A stretch of DNA of 64,000 nt, from positions 1,860,001 through 1,924,000 of the forward strand of contig NZ_CP073063.1 in assembly GCF_022654015.1 (NCBI RefSeq), written 5' to 3'. Both the position numbers and the translations under genes were made by a program. Of this stretch, positions 17,672-28,644 are shown piece after piece. Within the stretch, counting starts at the first letter, position 1, and every line of letters starts with the position of its first letter. Origin of the DNA: Brevundimonas diminuta. GTDB taxonomy: Bacteria > Pseudomonadota > Alphaproteobacteria > Caulobacterales > Caulobacteraceae. The notes beneath the pieces are model-generated. The model was not told the origin of the DNA. It worked only from the letters and a program-made list of their open reading frames with translations, and ran no database searches.

Positions 17672-18061
17672 ATGCGCCTCGCCGTCGCCCTGTTGCTGAC
17701 GCTTCCGAGCCTCGCCGCTTGCGGCGAGGGGGAAAAGGCTGCGCCTGAAGCGTCGACCGCGCCCGCGACGGCGGCTCCTGCTGAGGTGGCGCCTGTCGCG
17801 ATGGCGGCAGCTCCGGCGAACCTCGAAGCGGCCTGCCGCGACGTGGTGAACCGCATGTATGGCCAGGAAGGCGACGCCGTCGCCTTCACCGCCACCGGCG
17901 AACGCACGGCCCAGGTGTCGTGGCGCGCGCCGGTCGATGGCGGCAGGCTGGAATTCGAATGCCGGGCGGAAGCCGACGGCGCGGGCCTGTTCCGCGACGG
18001 TCAGCCGATGTCCGTGGATGTACAAATGGCGGCTCCCGCCGCCAAGCAAGAGGCCCGCTGA
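17672..18061 (+). CDS. Small lipoprotein in the nuo operon
   Basis: A 129-residue unrecognised protein. The N-terminus MRLAVALLLTLPSLAACGEG is a lipoprotein signal with the lipobox LAAC (Cys17). After an Ala/Pro/Glu linker, a small domain follows (about 55-125) with two further cysteines, in LEAACRDVVNRMYG and LEFECRAEADG, that could form a disulfide. It starts two bases after nuoF, and its stop overlaps the nuoG ATG. A periplasmic lipoprotein translated between two cytoplasmic NADH-module subunits is unexpected. It may simply be carried in the operon or may assist assembly of the membrane arm. Confidence 0.75.
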   Translation: MRLAVALLLTLPSLAACGEGEKAAPEASTAPATAAPAEVAPVAMAAAPANLEAACRDVVNRMYGQEGDAVAFTATGERTAQVSWRAPVDGGRLEFECRAEADGAGLFRDGQPMSVDVQMAAPAAKQEAR

Positions 18062-20106
18062 TGCCTATCGCCAAGGTCAACGGCGTCGAAACCGAGTTCG
18101 AGCCCGGCATGACCGTGCTCCAGGTCGCCGAACGCGCCGGACAAGAGATTCCGCGCTTCTGCTATCACGAGCGCCTGTCCATCGCCGGCAACTGCCGCAT
18201 GTGCCTGGTTGAAGTGAAGCCTGGACCGCCGAAGCCGCAGGCTTCGTGCGCGCTTCCGGCCGCCGACGGTCAGGAAATCTTCACTGACACGCCGATGGTC
18301 AAGAAGGCTCGCGAAGGGGTGATGGAGTTCCTGCTCATCAACCACCCGCTGGATTGCCCGATCTGCGACCAGGGCGGTGAGTGCGACCTGCAGGACCAGT
18401 CGGTCGGCTATGGCCGCGACGGCTCGCGCTACTCGGAGAACAAGCGCGCGGTCGAAGAAAAGGCGATGGGTCCGACCATCAAGACCTTCATGACGCGCTG
18501 CATCCAGTGCACGCGTTGCGTCCGCTTCATCACCGAAGTCGCCGGCGTGCCGGACATCGGCATGATCTCGCGCGGCGAGGACGCCGAGATCACGACCTAT
18601 CTGGAGAAGTCGGTCGCCTCGGAACTGTCGGGCAACGTCAACGACCTGTGCCCGGTCGGCGCCCTGACGCACCGTCCGTGGCAGTACCACTATCGTCCGT
18701 GGGAACTGAAGAAGACCGAGACCATCGACGTCATGGACGCCCTGGGCTCGAACATCCGCGCCGACTATCGCGGATCTGAAGTCATGCGCGTGCTGCCGCG
18801 CGTCAATGAGGGCATCAACGAGGAGTGGCTGTCGGACAAGAGCCGCTACGTCGTCGACGGCCTGACCGCGCGTCGTCTGGACCGTCCGTGGATCCGTGAG
18901 AACGGCAAGCTGCGCGCCGCCTCGTGGAACGAGGCGCTGGACGCCGTCGCCGCCAAGCTGAAGGCCGCGCCGGCCGACCGTATCGGCGTGATCGCCGGCG
19001 ATCTGCAGGACGCCGAGTCGATGAAGGCGACGCTGGATCTGTTCCGCGCGCTCGGCTCCAACAACACCGACTGCCGCCAGGACGGCGCCGCCGTTGGGTA
19101 TGGTCCACGTGAGGGATGGCTGTTCAACTCCGGCCTGGAAGGCATTGAAAAGGCTGACGCCGTTCTGATCGTCGGCGCCAATCCGCGCACCGAGGCGCCG
19201 CTGCTCAACGCCCGCCTGCGCAAGGCCTGGCTGAAGGGCGACATGGAGATCGGTCTGATCGGCGAACAGGCGGACCTGACGTTCGACTACGCCTATCTGG
19301 GCGCAGGCACGCAGACCCTGGCCAAGCTGCCGAAGTCGGCGCTGGACTTCCTGACCAAGGCCGAGCGTCCGGCGATCATCGTCGGCTCCGGCGCGCTGGG
19401 CGGGGAGGGCGGTCCGGCCGTCCTGAACGCGCTCGGCGCCCTGGCCAAGAAGGTCGGCGTCGTCGCTGAAGGCTGGAACGGCTTCAACGTGCTGCACCAC
19501 GCCGCGTCGCGCGTCGCTGGTCTGGACATGGGCTTCGTGCCGGCTGAGGGCGGCCTGACCGTCGCCGAAATGCTGAAGCCGGATGCGCTGGACGTGCTGT
19601 TCCTGCTGGGCGCCGACGAGGTCGATCCGACCGGTTCGAACGCCTTCCGCGTCTATCTGGGCAGCCATGGCGACCGCGGCGCGCACGGCGCCGACGTCAT
19701 CCTGCCGGGCGCGGCCTATACCGAGAAGTCCGGCCTGTACGTCAACACCGAGGGCCGGGTGCAGATGGCCGAACGCGCCGTCTTCCCCAAGGGCGAGGCC
19801 AAGGAAGACTGGGCCATCATCCGCGCCCTGTCGGCGCGCGTCGATCAGACCCTGCCTTACGACACGCTGGAGCAACTGCGCGCCAAGCTGATGGGCGATC
19901 ATCCGACCTTCGGCCGGATCGATTATCTGCCCGCGCCGGCGACGTTCGACGTGGCGGCCCTGGGCGCCAAGGGTGATCTGGGCGACCGCGCCTTCGTCTC
20001 GGTCGTGACCGACCCGTATCTTTCCAATCCGATAGCGCGCGCCAGCGCGACGATGGCCGAGCTGTCCGCCCTGCGGACCCGGCCGGTCGCAATGGCGGCG
20101 GAGTAA
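18061..20106 (+). CDS. nuoG: NADH-quinone oxidoreductase subunit G
   Basis: A 681-residue iron-sulfur subunit of the NADH module. The N-terminal [2Fe-2S] ferredoxin-like domain has RFCYHERLSIAGNCRMCLVE, then the histidine-ligated N5 region and CDQGGECDLQDQS, and then [4Fe-4S] ligands in RCIQCTRCVRF and NDLCPVGALT. The large C-terminal part resembles molybdopterin oxidoreductases. The ATG at 18061 overlaps the lipoprotein stop; an open frame back to 17920 is a shadow. nuoH begins three bases after its stop. Confidence 0.97.
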   Translation: MPIAKVNGVETEFEPGMTVLQVAERAGQEIPRFCYHERLSIAGNCRMCLVEVKPGPPKPQASCALPAADGQEIFTDTPMVKKAREGVMEFLLINHPLDCPICDQGGECDLQDQSVGYGRDGSRYSENKRAVEEKAMGPTIKTFMTRCIQCTRCVRFITEVAGVPDIGMISRGEDAEITTYLEKSVASELSGNVNDLCPVGALTHRPWQYHYRPWELKKTETIDVMDALGSNIRADYRGSEVMRVLPRVNEGINEEWLSDKSRYVVDGLTARRLDRPWIRENGKLRAASWNEALDAVAAKLKAAPADRIGVIAGDLQDAESMKATLDLFRALGSNNTDCRQDGAAVGYGPREGWLFNSGLEGIEKADAVLIVGANPRTEAPLLNARLRKAWLKGDMEIGLIGEQADLTFDYAYLGAGTQTLAKLPKSALDFLTKAERPAIIVGSGALGGEGGPAVLNALGALAKKVGVVAEGWNGFNVLHHAASRVAGLDMGFVPAEGGLTVAEMLKPDALDVLFLLGADEVDPTGSNAFRVYLGSHGDRGAHGADVILPGAAYTEKSGLYVNTEGRVQMAERAVFPKGEAKEDWAIIRALSARVDQTLPYDTLEQLRAKLMGDHPTFGRIDYLPAPATFDVAALGAKGDLGDRAFVSVVTDPYLSNPIARASATMAELSALRTRPVAMAAE

Positions 20107-20109
20107 GCC

Positions 20110-21183
20110 ATGGACCCCGTTTCCTTCTGGGCCACGCCTCTGGGCTGGACGCTGATCACGGTCGGCCAGGTCCTGCTGATCACGGTCGGCGTGCTGATCG
20201 CCGTCGCTTTCCTGCTGCTGGCCGACCGCAAGGTCTGGGCTGGGGTGCAGATGCGCAAGGGCCCGAACGTCGTCGGTCCCTTCGGCCTGCTTCAATCCTT
20301 CGCCGACATGATCAAGTTCGTGCTGAAGGAGGTCGTGATCCCGGCCGGCGCGGACAAGGCGGTCTTCATCATCGCCCCGATCATCACCGTCATCCTGGCC
20401 TTCATGGCCTGGGCGGTCATTCCGTTCGCCCCCGGCTGGGTGGTTTCGGACCTGAACGTCGGCATCCTGTATATCTTCGCCGTGTCGTCGCTGGGCGTTT
20501 ACGGCATCATCATGGGCGGTTGGGCTTCCAACTCGAAGTATCCGTTCCTGGGCTCGCTGCGTTCGGCGGCGCAGATGGTGTCCTATGAAGTCTCGCTGGG
20601 CCTGATCATCATCAATGTGATCCTGCTGGCCGGCACCATGAACCTGTCGGCGATCGTCGACAGCCAGAAGGGCATGTTCTGGAACTGGTACGGCTTCGGC
20701 GGCGGCGCCGACACCTGGCCGCTGGTGGTGATCCTGTTCCCGATGTCGATCATCTTCTTCATCTCGGCCCTGGCCGAAACCAACCGCCCGCCGTTCGACC
20801 TGCCCGAGGCCGAGTCTGAACTGGTCGCCGGTTATCAGGTCGAATACAGCTCGACGCCGTATCTGCTGTTCATGATGGGCGAGTACGTCAACATCGTCTT
20901 CATGTCGGCGATGATCAGCCTGCTGTTCTTCGGCGGCTGGAACCCCGGCGTGCCGCAGGCCTGGATGGATGGGCTGCCGGCCTGGATCGCCTACACGATC
21001 TATCTGCTGACCTTCATGGCCAAGACGGTCTTCTGGTTCATCATGATCTCGATGGTGAAGGCCTTCGTGCCGCGCTATCGCTACGACCAACTGATGCGTC
21101 TGGGCTGGAAGATCTTCCTGCCGACGTCGCTGGTCGCGGTCGTGATCGTTTCCGCTTGGCGTGTCTTCGTGGTGGGGTCGTGA
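20110..21183 (+). CDS. nuoH: NADH-quinone oxidoreductase subunit H
   Basis: A 357-residue membrane subunit with about eight helices that links the quinone pocket to the proton-pumping arm. Family motifs: [20 protein letters not shown], then [31 protein letters not shown] (acidic quinone-chamber loop) and GYQVEYSS. The stop overlaps the ATG of a small lipoprotein gene rather than nuoI. Confidence 0.97.
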   Translation: MDPVSFWATPLGWTLITVGQVLLITVGVLIAVAFLLLADRKVWAGVQMRKGPNVVGPFGLLQSFADMIKFVLKEVVIPAGADKAVFIIAPIITVILAFMAWAVIPFAPGWVVSDLNVGILYIFAVSSLGVYGIIMGGWASNSKYPFLGSLRSAAQMVSYEVSLGLIIINVILLAGTMNLSAIVDSQKGMFWNWYGFGGGADTWPLVVILFPMSIIFFISALAETNRPPFDLPEAESELVAGYQVEYSSTPYLLFMMGEYVNIVFMSAMISLLFFGGWNPGVPQAWMDGLPAWIAYTIYLLTFMAKTVFWFIMISMVKAFVPRYRYDQLMRLGWKIFLPTSLVAVVIVSAWRVFVVGS

Positions 21184-21362
21184 TGCGCGGCCCTATCATC
21201 GGCCTCGGTCTTGTGGCGATGACCGCCGCCTGCGCGCCCGACCCGTCGCGCATGCCCGAGTCGAGCTATCAATGGCAGCAACGCCAAGACCGCATCGAAC
21301 AGGACTGGCGCGCCAGCCAGACCGCACCCCAGACGACGCCCGCCCCCAAGGATAAGCCCTGA
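21183..21362 (+). CDS. Very small lipoprotein between nuoH and nuoI
   Basis: 59 residues. [20 protein letters not shown] is a lipoprotein signal with the lipobox TAAC (Cys17). The mature part is about 42 residues, charged and Gln-rich ([20 protein letters not shown]), and probably a single helix. Start and stop both overlap their neighbours, so it is fully coupled to nuoH and nuoI translation. Unrecognised. It is the second lipoprotein gene embedded in this nuo operon. Confidence 0.65.
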   Translation: MRGPIIGLGLVAMTAACAPDPSRMPESSYQWQQRQDRIEQDWRASQTAPQTTPAPKDKP

Positions 21363-21853
21363 TGTTCACCCGTATCGTCCAGGCGACCAAGGGCGCGATG
21401 ATGCTGGACGTCATCGGCGCCATCGGTCTGTCGCTGAAATATATGGCCCGTCCCAAGATGACGGTGAACTATCCGTTCGAGCGCAATCCGCAGTCGCCGC
21501 GTTTCCGGGGCGAGCATGCCCTGCGCCGCTATGCCAATGGCGAGGAACGCTGCATCGCCTGCAAGCTGTGCGAGGCCATCTGCCCGGCCCAGGCCATCAC
21601 CATCGAGGCCGAGCCGCGCGCGGACGGCAGCCGCCGCACGACCCGATACGACATCGACATGGTCAAATGCATCTACTGCGGCCTGTGCCAGGAGGCCTGC
21701 CCGGTGGACGCCATCGTGGAAGGCCCGAACTCGGAGTTCGCCGTCGAGACGCGCGAAGAGCTGCTCTACGACAAGCAACGCCTGCTCGATAACGGCGACC
21801 GCTGGGAACGGCAGATCGCCAAGAATCTGGAACTCGACGCGCCTTACCGCTAA
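21362..21853 (+). CDS. nuoI: NADH-quinone oxidoreductase subunit I
   Basis: A 163-residue ferredoxin-like subunit with two [4Fe-4S] clusters (N6a, N6b). The cysteine motifs are [16 protein letters not shown] and [16 protein letters not shown]. The N-terminal amphipathic helix ([19 protein letters not shown] region) docks on the membrane. Followed by a gap of 74 bases before nuoJ, the longest inside the nuo cluster. Confidence 0.97.
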   Translation: MFTRIVQATKGAMMLDVIGAIGLSLKYMARPKMTVNYPFERNPQSPRFRGEHALRRYANGEERCIACKLCEAICPAQAITIEAEPRADGSRRTTRYDIDMVKCIYCGLCQEACPVDAIVEGPNSEFAVETREELLYDKQRLLDNGDRWERQIAKNLELDAPYR

Positions 21854-21927
21854 GGCGCATCTCGCTAAACGGGTCGGCGATTCCTGAAAGGGGGTCGCGG
21901 CCGATACGAAAGGGGCTTCGTCCCGAC

Positions 21928-22554
21928 ATGCTGCAAGGCATAGCCTTCTATCTGCTGGCGGCGGTCGCCACGGTTTCCGGCCTTCTGGTCGTGACCGCGC
22001 GCAACCCGGTGCACAGCGTGCTGTGGTTGATCCTGGCCTTCTTCTCGTCGGCGGGTCTGTTCGTCCTGCTGGGCGCCGAGTTCCTGGCGATGCTGCTGGT
22101 CGTCGTCTATGTGGGCGCGGTCGCGGTGCTGTTCCTGTTCGTCGTCATGATGCTGGACGTGGACTTCCTGAAGCTGCGCGAAGGCTACGCGCGCTATCTG
22201 CCGCTGGGCGCCATCATCGCCGCCGTGCTGCTGGTCGAGATGATCATCGTCTCGGTCGCCGTGGTTCAGGGCGGCGCCGCTGCGGGCCTGCCGGCGCCGG
22301 GCGCGCCGGACGCTAGCGTCACCAATGTCGAGGCCATCGGCCGCGTGCTCTACACAGACTATGTCTACTTCTTCCAAGCGGCCGGGATCGTGCTGCTGAT
22401 CGCGATGATCGGCGCCATCACCCTGACCCTGCGCCACAAGCCGCACATCAAACGCCAGAACCCCGGCGACCAGGTGAACCGCGACCGTCGCAAGTCGGTC
22501 GAGATCAAGTCCGCCGCCACGGGCGAAGGCGTCAGCGCCGAGGAGCTTCTCTGA
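21928..22554 (+). CDS. nuoJ: NADH-quinone oxidoreductase subunit J
   Basis: A 208-residue membrane subunit with five helices. Motifs: [21 protein letters not shown] and [29 protein letters not shown], quoted as landmarks by their cores [10 protein letters not shown] and [13 protein letters not shown]. The C-terminal tail ([17 protein letters not shown]) is hydrophilic. The stop overlaps the nuoK ATG. Confidence 0.96.
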   Translation: MLQGIAFYLLAAVATVSGLLVVTARNPVHSVLWLILAFFSSAGLFVLLGAEFLAMLLVVVYVGAVAVLFLFVVMMLDVDFLKLREGYARYLPLGAIIAAVLLVEMIIVSVAVVQGGAAAGLPAPGAPDASVTNVEAIGRVLYTDYVYFFQAAGIVLLIAMIGAITLTLRHKPHIKRQNPGDQVNRDRRKSVEIKSAATGEGVSAEELL

Positions 22555-22859
22555 TGATCGGTCTGACCCACTATCTGACGGTCGCTGCAATCCTGTTCAC
22601 CATCGGGGTGTTCGGCATCTTCGTGAACCGCAAGAACGTCATCATCATCCTGATGTCGATCGAGCTGATCCTGCTGGCCGTGAACATCAACTTCGTCGCC
22701 TTCTCGGCCTATCTGAACGAGATCAGCGGGCAGATCATGGCGATGTTCGTCCTGACCGTCGCCGCGGCCGAGGCCGCCGTCGGCCTGGCGATCCTGGTGA
22801 CCTTCTTCCGTAACCGCGGCGACATCGCCGTGGACGACGCCTCCGTGATGAAGGGCTGA
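22554..22859 (+). CDS. nuoK: NADH-quinone oxidoreductase subunit K
   Basis: A 101-residue membrane subunit with three helices, homologous to MrpC. Motifs include the conserved glutamates in [18 protein letters not shown] and [20 protein letters not shown]. Normal length. The nuoL GTG follows its stop after two bases. Confidence 0.97.
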   Translation: MIGLTHYLTVAAILFTIGVFGIFVNRKNVIIILMSIELILLAVNINFVAFSAYLNEISGQIMAMFVLTVAAAEAAVGLAILVTFFRNRGDIAVDDASVMKG

Positions 22860-22861
22860 GC

Positions 22862-24949
22862 GTGACCTTCCATACCCTCGTCATTCTCGGGATCTTCGCC
22901 CCGCTGCTGGGCGCGGCCATCGCCGGCTTCTTCGGACGCCGGATCGGCAACATCCCGTCGCAGGCCGTTACGACCGGCCTGCTGTTCTTCTCGTGCGCCG
23001 TGGCCTGGACGGTGTTCGGCCAGTGGACCTGGGGCCATCTGGAGCCCTTCACCATCCGCCTGGCGCCCTTCATTAACGTCGGCGACTTCCAGTCGGCCTG
23101 GTCGATCCGCATCGACGCCCTGTCGGCGACCATGCTGATCGTGGTCACCAGCGTGTCCTCGCTGGTTCATCTGTATTCCTGGGGCTACATGGCCGAGGAC
23201 GACAGCCGGCCGCGCTTCTTCGCCTATCTGTCGCTGTTCACCTTCATGATGCTGGCGCTGGTGACGGCGGCCGACTTCATGCAGATCTTCTTCGGCTGGG
23301 AAGGCGTCGGCCTGGCGTCCTATCTGCTGATCGGCTTCTGGTTCAAGAAGCCGACGGCCAGCGCCGCCGCCATCAAGGCCTTCGTCGTCAACCGCGTCGG
23401 CGACTTCGGTTTCGTGCTGGGGATCATGACGATCTTCTGGATGTACGGCACCATCAACTTCGCAGAGCTGTTCCCGCTGATCGCCACAAAGGCCGGCACG
23501 ACGTGGGAGTTCCTGGGCGTCCAGTGGTCCGCGCTGGATCTGGCCGGCTTCCTGCTGTTCATCGGCGCCATGGGCAAGTCGGCCCAGTTCTTCCTGCACA
23601 CCTGGTTGCCGGACGCGATGGAAGGCCCGACCCCGGTGTCGGCGCTGATCCACGCCGCGACCATGGTCACCGCCGGCGTCTATATGGTCTGCCTGCTGAG
23701 CCCGATCTATGAGTATGCGCCGGGCGCGTCGCAGATCATCGCCATCATCGGCGCGATCACGGCCCTGTTCGCCGCCACGGTCGGCCTGACCCAGAACGAC
23801 ATCAAGCGGGTCATCGCCTATTCGACCTGTTCGCAGCTGGGCTATATGTTCTTCGCGGCGGGCGTCGGCGCCTATCAGGCGGCCATGTTCCACCTGTTCA
23901 CGCACGCCTTCTTCAAGGCCCTGCTGTTCCTGGGCGCCGGCTCGGTGATCCACGGCATGCACCACGAGCAGGACATGCGGAAGATGGGCGGCCTGTGGAA
24001 GCTGCTGCCGGTCACCTATGCCGTGATGACCATCGGCACCATCGCCATCACCGGCCTGGGCATCCCCGGCGTCGGCGGCTTCGCCGGCTTCTACTCCAAG
24101 GATTCGATCATCGAGAGCGCCTATGCCTCGGCGGCCTCGGGTCATTCGGCTATCGGCCTGTTCGCCTTCTTCGTCGGCATCATCGCCGCCGGTCTGACGG
24201 CCTACTATTCGTGGCGCCTGGTCTTCATGACCTTCCACAACAAGCCGGTATGGAAGGAAGAGGGCGACGCGCATCATGCTGACGACCACGCTTCCCACGC
24301 CCAGCTGGAAACCCACTCCGAGCCTGTCGGCGATCATCAGGACGATCATGCGCATGACGATCACGGTCATCATGGCCCGCTGAAGCCGCATGAGAGCCCG
24401 CTGGTCATGCTGGTTCCGCTGATCCTGCTGTCGGTCGGCGCCGTTGCGGCCGGCTTCGTCTTCGCGCCGCACTTCATCGGCCACCACGAGGGCGAGTTCT
24501 GGCGCGGCGCGATCTTCACCGGCGCGAACAACCACGTCCTGCACGAAAGCCACGACGTCCCGACCTGGGTGAAATGGTCGCCGCTGATCCTGACGCTGAT
24601 CGGCACCGCCTTCGCCTATTGGATCTACGTCGCTCGCGAGGGCATGGGCCGTCGCATGGCCGAGCGGAACGGCGTCATCTACCGCTTCCTCTACAACAAG
24701 TGGTATTTCGACGAGCTGTATGACTTCGTCTTCGTGCGCGGCTTCCGCGCCATCGGGAACTTCTTCTGGAAGATCTGCGACGTGAAGATCATCGACGGTC
24801 TGGGCCCGAACGGCGCCGCCTGGGTGTCGCTGAAATCCGCCGCTCGACTGGGCAAGATCCAGTCCGGCTATGTCTATCACTACGCCTTCGTGATGCTGCT
24901 CGGGGTGGCTGGTCTGCTCACCTTCGCCATCCTCGCGTGGGGAGCCTGA
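22862..24949 (+). CDS. nuoL: NADH-quinone oxidoreductase subunit L
   Basis: A 695-residue proton-pumping antiporter-like subunit with a GTG start. Core motifs: [56 protein letters not shown], and the lateral helix toward the C-terminus. An unusual His/Asp-rich insertion lies at about residues 464-512 ([26 protein letters not shown]), in a loop between membrane helices. It could bind metal ions or be a flexible linker. The rest of the protein matches the family. Confidence 0.97.
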   Translation: MTFHTLVILGIFAPLLGAAIAGFFGRRIGNIPSQAVTTGLLFFSCAVAWTVFGQWTWGHLEPFTIRLAPFINVGDFQSAWSIRIDALSATMLIVVTSVSSLVHLYSWGYMAEDDSRPRFFAYLSLFTFMMLALVTAADFMQIFFGWEGVGLASYLLIGFWFKKPTASAAAIKAFVVNRVGDFGFVLGIMTIFWMYGTINFAELFPLIATKAGTTWEFLGVQWSALDLAGFLLFIGAMGKSAQFFLHTWLPDAMEGPTPVSALIHAATMVTAGVYMVCLLSPIYEYAPGASQIIAIIGAITALFAATVGLTQNDIKRVIAYSTCSQLGYMFFAAGVGAYQAAMFHLFTHAFFKALLFLGAGSVIHGMHHEQDMRKMGGLWKLLPVTYAVMTIGTIAITGLGIPGVGGFAGFYSKDSIIESAYASAASGHSAIGLFAFFVGIIAAGLTAYYSWRLVFMTFHNKPVWKEEGDAHHADDHASHAQLETHSEPVGDHQDDHAHDDHGHHGPLKPHESPLVMLVPLILLSVGAVAAGFVFAPHFIGHHEGEFWRGAIFTGANNHVLHESHDVPTWVKWSPLILTLIGTAFAYWIYVAREGMGRRMAERNGVIYRFLYNKWYFDELYDFVFVRGFRAIGNFFWKICDVKIIDGLGPNGAAWVSLKSAARLGKIQSGYVYHYAFVMLLGVAGLLTFAILAWGA

Positions 24950-24953
24950 TCTC

Positions 24954-26438
24954 GTGCCCTACATCCTGAGCCTCGTTACATTCCTGCCCCTGGTCGGGGC
25001 ACTGGCGATCGTCGCCGCCCGGCTGACGTCAAAGTCGGCCGATGCGACCGCGCCGGCCGCGCGCTGGATCGCCTTGATCACCACCCTGGTGACCCTGGCG
25101 GTGTCGGTCGTGCTGGTCGCCGGCTTCGATCCGGCCAACACCAACTATCAGTTCGTGGAGATGGTCCCGTGGTTCGCGGGCGCCAGCTATCACCTGGGTG
25201 TCGACGGGATCTCGATCCTGTTCGTGCTGCTGACGGCCTTCCTGATGCCGATCTGCATCCTGGCCAGCTGGAAGTCGGTCGAGACGCGCGTCGTCGAATA
25301 TATGATCGCCTTCCTGGTGCTGGAGACGCTGGTCATCGGGGTGTTCACCTCGCTGGACCTGTTCCTCTTCTACATCTTCTTCGAAGGCACCCTGGTTCCG
25401 ATGTTCCTGATCATCGGCATCTGGGGCGGTCAGAACCGCATCTATGCGGCCTACAAGTTCTTCCTCTACACCCTGCTGGGGTCCGTTCTGATGCTGCTGG
25501 CCATGCTGTGGATGGCGCATGAGGCGGGCACCACCAGCATTCCCGAGCTGAAGCGTTTCGCCTTCGATCCGGCCGTCCAGCCGATCCTGTGGCTGGCCTT
25601 CTTCGCCTCATTCGCGGTCAAGATGCCGATGTGGCCGGTCCACACCTGGCTGCCCGACGCCCACGTCCAGGCGCCGACGGCTGGTTCGGTCATCCTGGCA
25701 GGCATTCTGCTGAAGCTGGGCGGCTACGGCTTCATCCTGTTCAACGTGCCGATGTTCCCGATGGCGTCGGAGATGTTCCGGCCGCTGGTCTTCACCCTGT
25801 CGGTGATCGCCATCGTCTATACGTCGCTGGTCGCCTGGCGTCAGACGGACATCAAGAAGCTGATCGCCTATTCGTCGGTGGCCCACATGGGCTTTGTGAC
25901 CCTGGGCATCTTCGCCGGCAACGACATCGGCATGCAGGGCGCCATCTTCCAGATGATCAGCCACGGCCTAATCTCGGGCGCCTTGTTCCTGTGCGTCGGC
26001 GTCGTCTACGACCGGATGCACACCCGCGAGATCGCCTTCTACGGCGGCCTGACCTCCAAGATGCCGTGGTACGCCGCGATCTTCCTCATGTTCACGATGG
26101 CCAACGTCGGCCTGCCGGGCACCTCGGGTTTCATCGGCGAAGTGCTGACCATGACCGGCGCCTACAACGCCTCGACCTGGGCGGCGCTGGTCGCGGCCTC
26201 GGGCGTCATCTTCTCGGCGGTCTATGCCTTGACCCTGTACCGCGCGGTCATGTTCGGCGAGATCACCAATCCGAAGCTTGAGACCATCACCGACATCGAC
26301 AAGCGCGAACTTCTGCTGTTCGTGCCCCTGATCGTCGGCACCATCTGGCTGGGGGTCCATCCGGCCTCCGTCCTCGATTACACCGGGCCTGCCGTCGAGG
26401 CCCTAACCAGCGCGTATCGCGCCGCGATCGGCGGGTGA
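24954..26438 (+). CDS. nuoM: NADH-quinone oxidoreductase subunit M
   Basis: A 494-residue antiporter-like proton-pumping subunit with about 14 helices. Motifs: [20 protein letters not shown] with the conserved glutamate, [36 protein letters not shown] and [17 protein letters not shown] start at 24954, four bases after nuoL. Normal length. Confidence 0.97.
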   Translation: MPYILSLVTFLPLVGALAIVAARLTSKSADATAPAARWIALITTLVTLAVSVVLVAGFDPANTNYQFVEMVPWFAGASYHLGVDGISILFVLLTAFLMPICILASWKSVETRVVEYMIAFLVLETLVIGVFTSLDLFLFYIFFEGTLVPMFLIIGIWGGQNRIYAAYKFFLYTLLGSVLMLLAMLWMAHEAGTTSIPELKRFAFDPAVQPILWLAFFASFAVKMPMWPVHTWLPDAHVQAPTAGSVILAGILLKLGGYGFILFNVPMFPMASEMFRPLVFTLSVIAIVYTSLVAWRQTDIKKLIAYSSVAHMGFVTLGIFAGNDIGMQGAIFQMISHGLISGALFLCVGVVYDRMHTREIAFYGGLTSKMPWYAAIFLMFTMANVGLPGTSGFIGEVLTMTGAYNASTWAALVAASGVIFSAVYALTLYRAVMFGEITNPKLETITDIDKRELLLFVPLIVGTIWLGVHPASVLDYTGPAVEALTSAYRAAIGG

Positions 26439-26447
26439 GACTTACAG

Positions 26448-27890
26448 ATGCCTGATCTATCCTCCGCCCTGCATCTCTCCGCCTCGGAAGTCACCCTCGC
26501 GGTCGGCGCCCTGGTCCTGCTGATGGTCGGCGCCTTCATCGGCGACAAAAGCGCCCGTCTGGTCTCGATTCTGTCGGTCCTGCTGCTGATCGCCGCATCG
26601 GTCATCTCGATCGTCGGACCGTGGGGCGTCGCCTTCAACGGCGCTTATGTCGCCGATCCGCTGGCCATCTACGCCAAGAGCCTGATCTATCTGTCGGCCG
26701 CCGTTGCGGTCGTGCTGGGCGACGGCTGGATGAAGCGTACGCGCATCGCCAAGTTCGAATATCCGGTCCTGATCGTGCTGGCCTCGGCCGGCATGGGGAT
26801 GATGGCGTCCTCGGGCGACCTGATCTCCATGTATGTCGGGATTGAGCTGCACTCGCTGGCCCTGTATGTGCTGGCCGCCTTCCACCGCAATGACGTCAAG
26901 GCGTCGGAAGCGGGTCTGAAGTATTTCGTCCTGGGCGCCCTGTCGTCGGGTCTGCTGCTGTATGGCGCCAGCCTGATCTACGGCTTCGCCGGTTCGATGC
27001 GGTTCGAGGACATCGCCGCCGTCGCCTCCGACAATCCCGGCCCGGGCCTGGTCTTCGGCCTGGTCTTCCTGATCTGCGGCCTGGCGTTCAAGGTTTCGGC
27101 CGCGCCATTCCACATGTGGACGCCCGACGTCTATGAGGGCGCGCCGACGCCGGTCGTGGCCCTGTTCGCCACGGCGCCCAAGGTCGCGGCCATGGTGCTG
27201 ATCGCCCGCGCGCTGGAAAACGGTTTCGGCGACGCCCACGCCCAGTGGTCGCAGGTCCTGATCGCCATCTCGCTGATCAGCTTCGTCGTCGGCGCCTTTG
27301 GCGGCCTGGCGCAGAAGGACATCCAGCGCCTGCTGGCCTATTCCTCGATCGCCAACATCGGTTACGCCCTGCTGGGCATTGCGGCGGGCACGGCCGAGGG
27401 CCTGCAGGCCATGCTGATGTTCATGACGCTGTATGTCATCGACCAGTTGGGCTTCTTCGCCATCCTGCTCAGCCTGTCCAAGTCGGGCCGTCCGATCCGC
27501 CGCATCGCCGATCTGGCCGGATTGAAGAAGGATCGTCCGCTGACCGCCGTGGCCCTGACCATCCTGTCGTTGTCGGTCCTAGGCATGCCGCCGTTCTCGG
27601 GTTTCTGGGGCAAATACTATGTGTTCGGCGCCGCCGCCGATGCAGGGCTTTGGCCCGTCGCGGCCGCCGGTCTGGTCGCGTCGGTCGTCGCCGCCTTCTA
27701 CTATCTGCGCATCTTGAAGTTGATGTGGTTCGATGCGCCGGTGGACGACATCGCCACCGACGCCGCGCCGGTCGAGGCCAAGTGGATCGGCTGGGCGTGC
27801 GCCGCCTTCGCCTTCCCCTTGGTGATCGTCGGTCTGACCTGGCTGGAGCCGCTGACCAAGGCTGCGAGCGCCGGCTTCGGGAACGGGTAG
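26448..27890 (+). CDS. nuoN: NADH-quinone oxidoreductase subunit N
   Basis: A 480-residue antiporter-like subunit, third of the NuoL/M/N set. Motifs: YVGIELHSLALYVLAAFHRN, FKVSAAPFHMWTPDVYEGAP and LAYSSIANIGYALLGIAAG, with LGMPPFSGFWGKYYVF near the end. It closes the complex I gene set; birA begins four bases after its stop, so transcription very likely continues. Confidence 0.97.
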   Translation: MPDLSSALHLSASEVTLAVGALVLLMVGAFIGDKSARLVSILSVLLLIAASVISIVGPWGVAFNGAYVADPLAIYAKSLIYLSAAVAVVLGDGWMKRTRIAKFEYPVLIVLASAGMGMMASSGDLISMYVGIELHSLALYVLAAFHRNDVKASEAGLKYFVLGALSSGLLLYGASLIYGFAGSMRFEDIAAVASDNPGPGLVFGLVFLICGLAFKVSAAPFHMWTPDVYEGAPTPVVALFATAPKVAAMVLIARALENGFGDAHAQWSQVLIAISLISFVVGAFGGLAQKDIQRLLAYSSIANIGYALLGIAAGTAEGLQAMLMFMTLYVIDQLGFFAILLSLSKSGRPIRRIADLAGLKKDRPLTAVALTILSLSVLGMPPFSGFWGKYYVFGAAADAGLWPVAAAGLVASVVAAFYYLRILKLMWFDAPVDDIATDAAPVEAKWIGWACAAFAFPLVIVGLTWLEPLTKAASAGFGNG

Positions 27891-27894
27891 GGCG

Positions 27895-28644
27895 TTGGCG
27901 CCCGTCCCACTGGTCATCCTCGATGAGATCGACTCGACCAACGCCGAGGCGCGCCGCCTCGCCGAGGCCGGAGAGGCGGGGCCGCGCTGGATCGTGGCGC
28001 GCCGCCAGACTGCCGGCCGCGGTCGGCGGGGTCGCAAGTGGGACACCGATCAGGGCAATCTGGCCGCCACCCTTCTGATCACCACGCCCAAGTCAGCGGC
28101 GGAGGCGGCTCAGGCCACCTTCATCGCCGCCCTGGCGGTCGCGGATCTGCTGGACGTCTTCGTCTCGCCTGCGCTCGTTTCGATCAAATGGCCCAACGAC
28201 GTCCTGCTGGACGGGGTCAAGGTGTCGGGCATACTGGTCGAATCCGGCCGGCACGCGAACGGCGACCTCTGGCTTGCGGTCGGGATCGGCGTGAATCTGG
28301 CCCATGCGCCCGAGGGCACCGAGCGGGGGGCGACCTCGGTTGCCGAACGTCTGCGCGCCGACCTGGCCTATGTCCCGCCGATCGAAGCTGCCGCCGAAAT
28401 CCTGGCCGAGACTTTCGCCGTCTGGTGGGGGCGCTGGCAGACGATGGGCTTCGAGCCCGTGCTCGACGCCTGGACCAGCCGCCTGATCGGGCTGAACGGA
28501 CCGTGCGTCGCGCGTCTGGACAATGAGACGCTGGAAGGTTTGGCCGAGGGCGTGGAGGCGGACGGCGCCCTGCGCCTGCGCCTTGCCGACGGCTCGGTGC
28601 GGTTGATCTCCGCCGGCGATGTCTTTTTCGGGAAAGCCGCCTGA
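27895..28644 (+). CDS. birA: Biotin--[acetyl-CoA-carboxylase] ligase
   Basis: A 249-residue biotin protein ligase: it activates biotin with ATP and attaches it to a lysine of biotin carboxyl carrier protein. The key motifs are [17 protein letters not shown], the biotinyl-AMP loop [20 protein letters not shown] and [20 protein letters not shown]. There is no N-terminal helix-turn-helix, so it is a monofunctional ligase and not a repressor. TTG at 27895 is the start that fits the family N-terminus; an alternative is not evident. Its stop overlaps the coaX ATG. Confidence 0.93.
   Translation: MAPVPLVILDEIDSTNAEARRLAEAGEAGPRWIVARRQTAGRGRRGRKWDTDQGNLAATLLITTPKSAAEAAQATFIAALAVADLLDVFVSPALVSIKWPNDVLLDGVKVSGILVESGRHANGDLWLAVGIGVNLAHAPEGTERGATSVAERLRADLAYVPPIEAAAEILAETFAVWWGRWQTMGFEPVLDAWTSRLIGLNGPCVARLDNETLEGLAEGVEADGALRLRLADGSVRLISAGDVFFGKAA

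Noticed and set aside
18001..21090. A 1029-codon open frame antisense to nuoG and nuoH
   Set aside because: It lies wholly opposite genes with clear family motifs, and its translation is rich in Arg, His, Asp and Gln, as expected from the reverse of high-GC codons.
22709..24880. A 723-codon open frame antisense to nuoL
   Set aside because: Same reason: low-complexity composition, no motif, and the opposite strand codes a well-defined NuoL.
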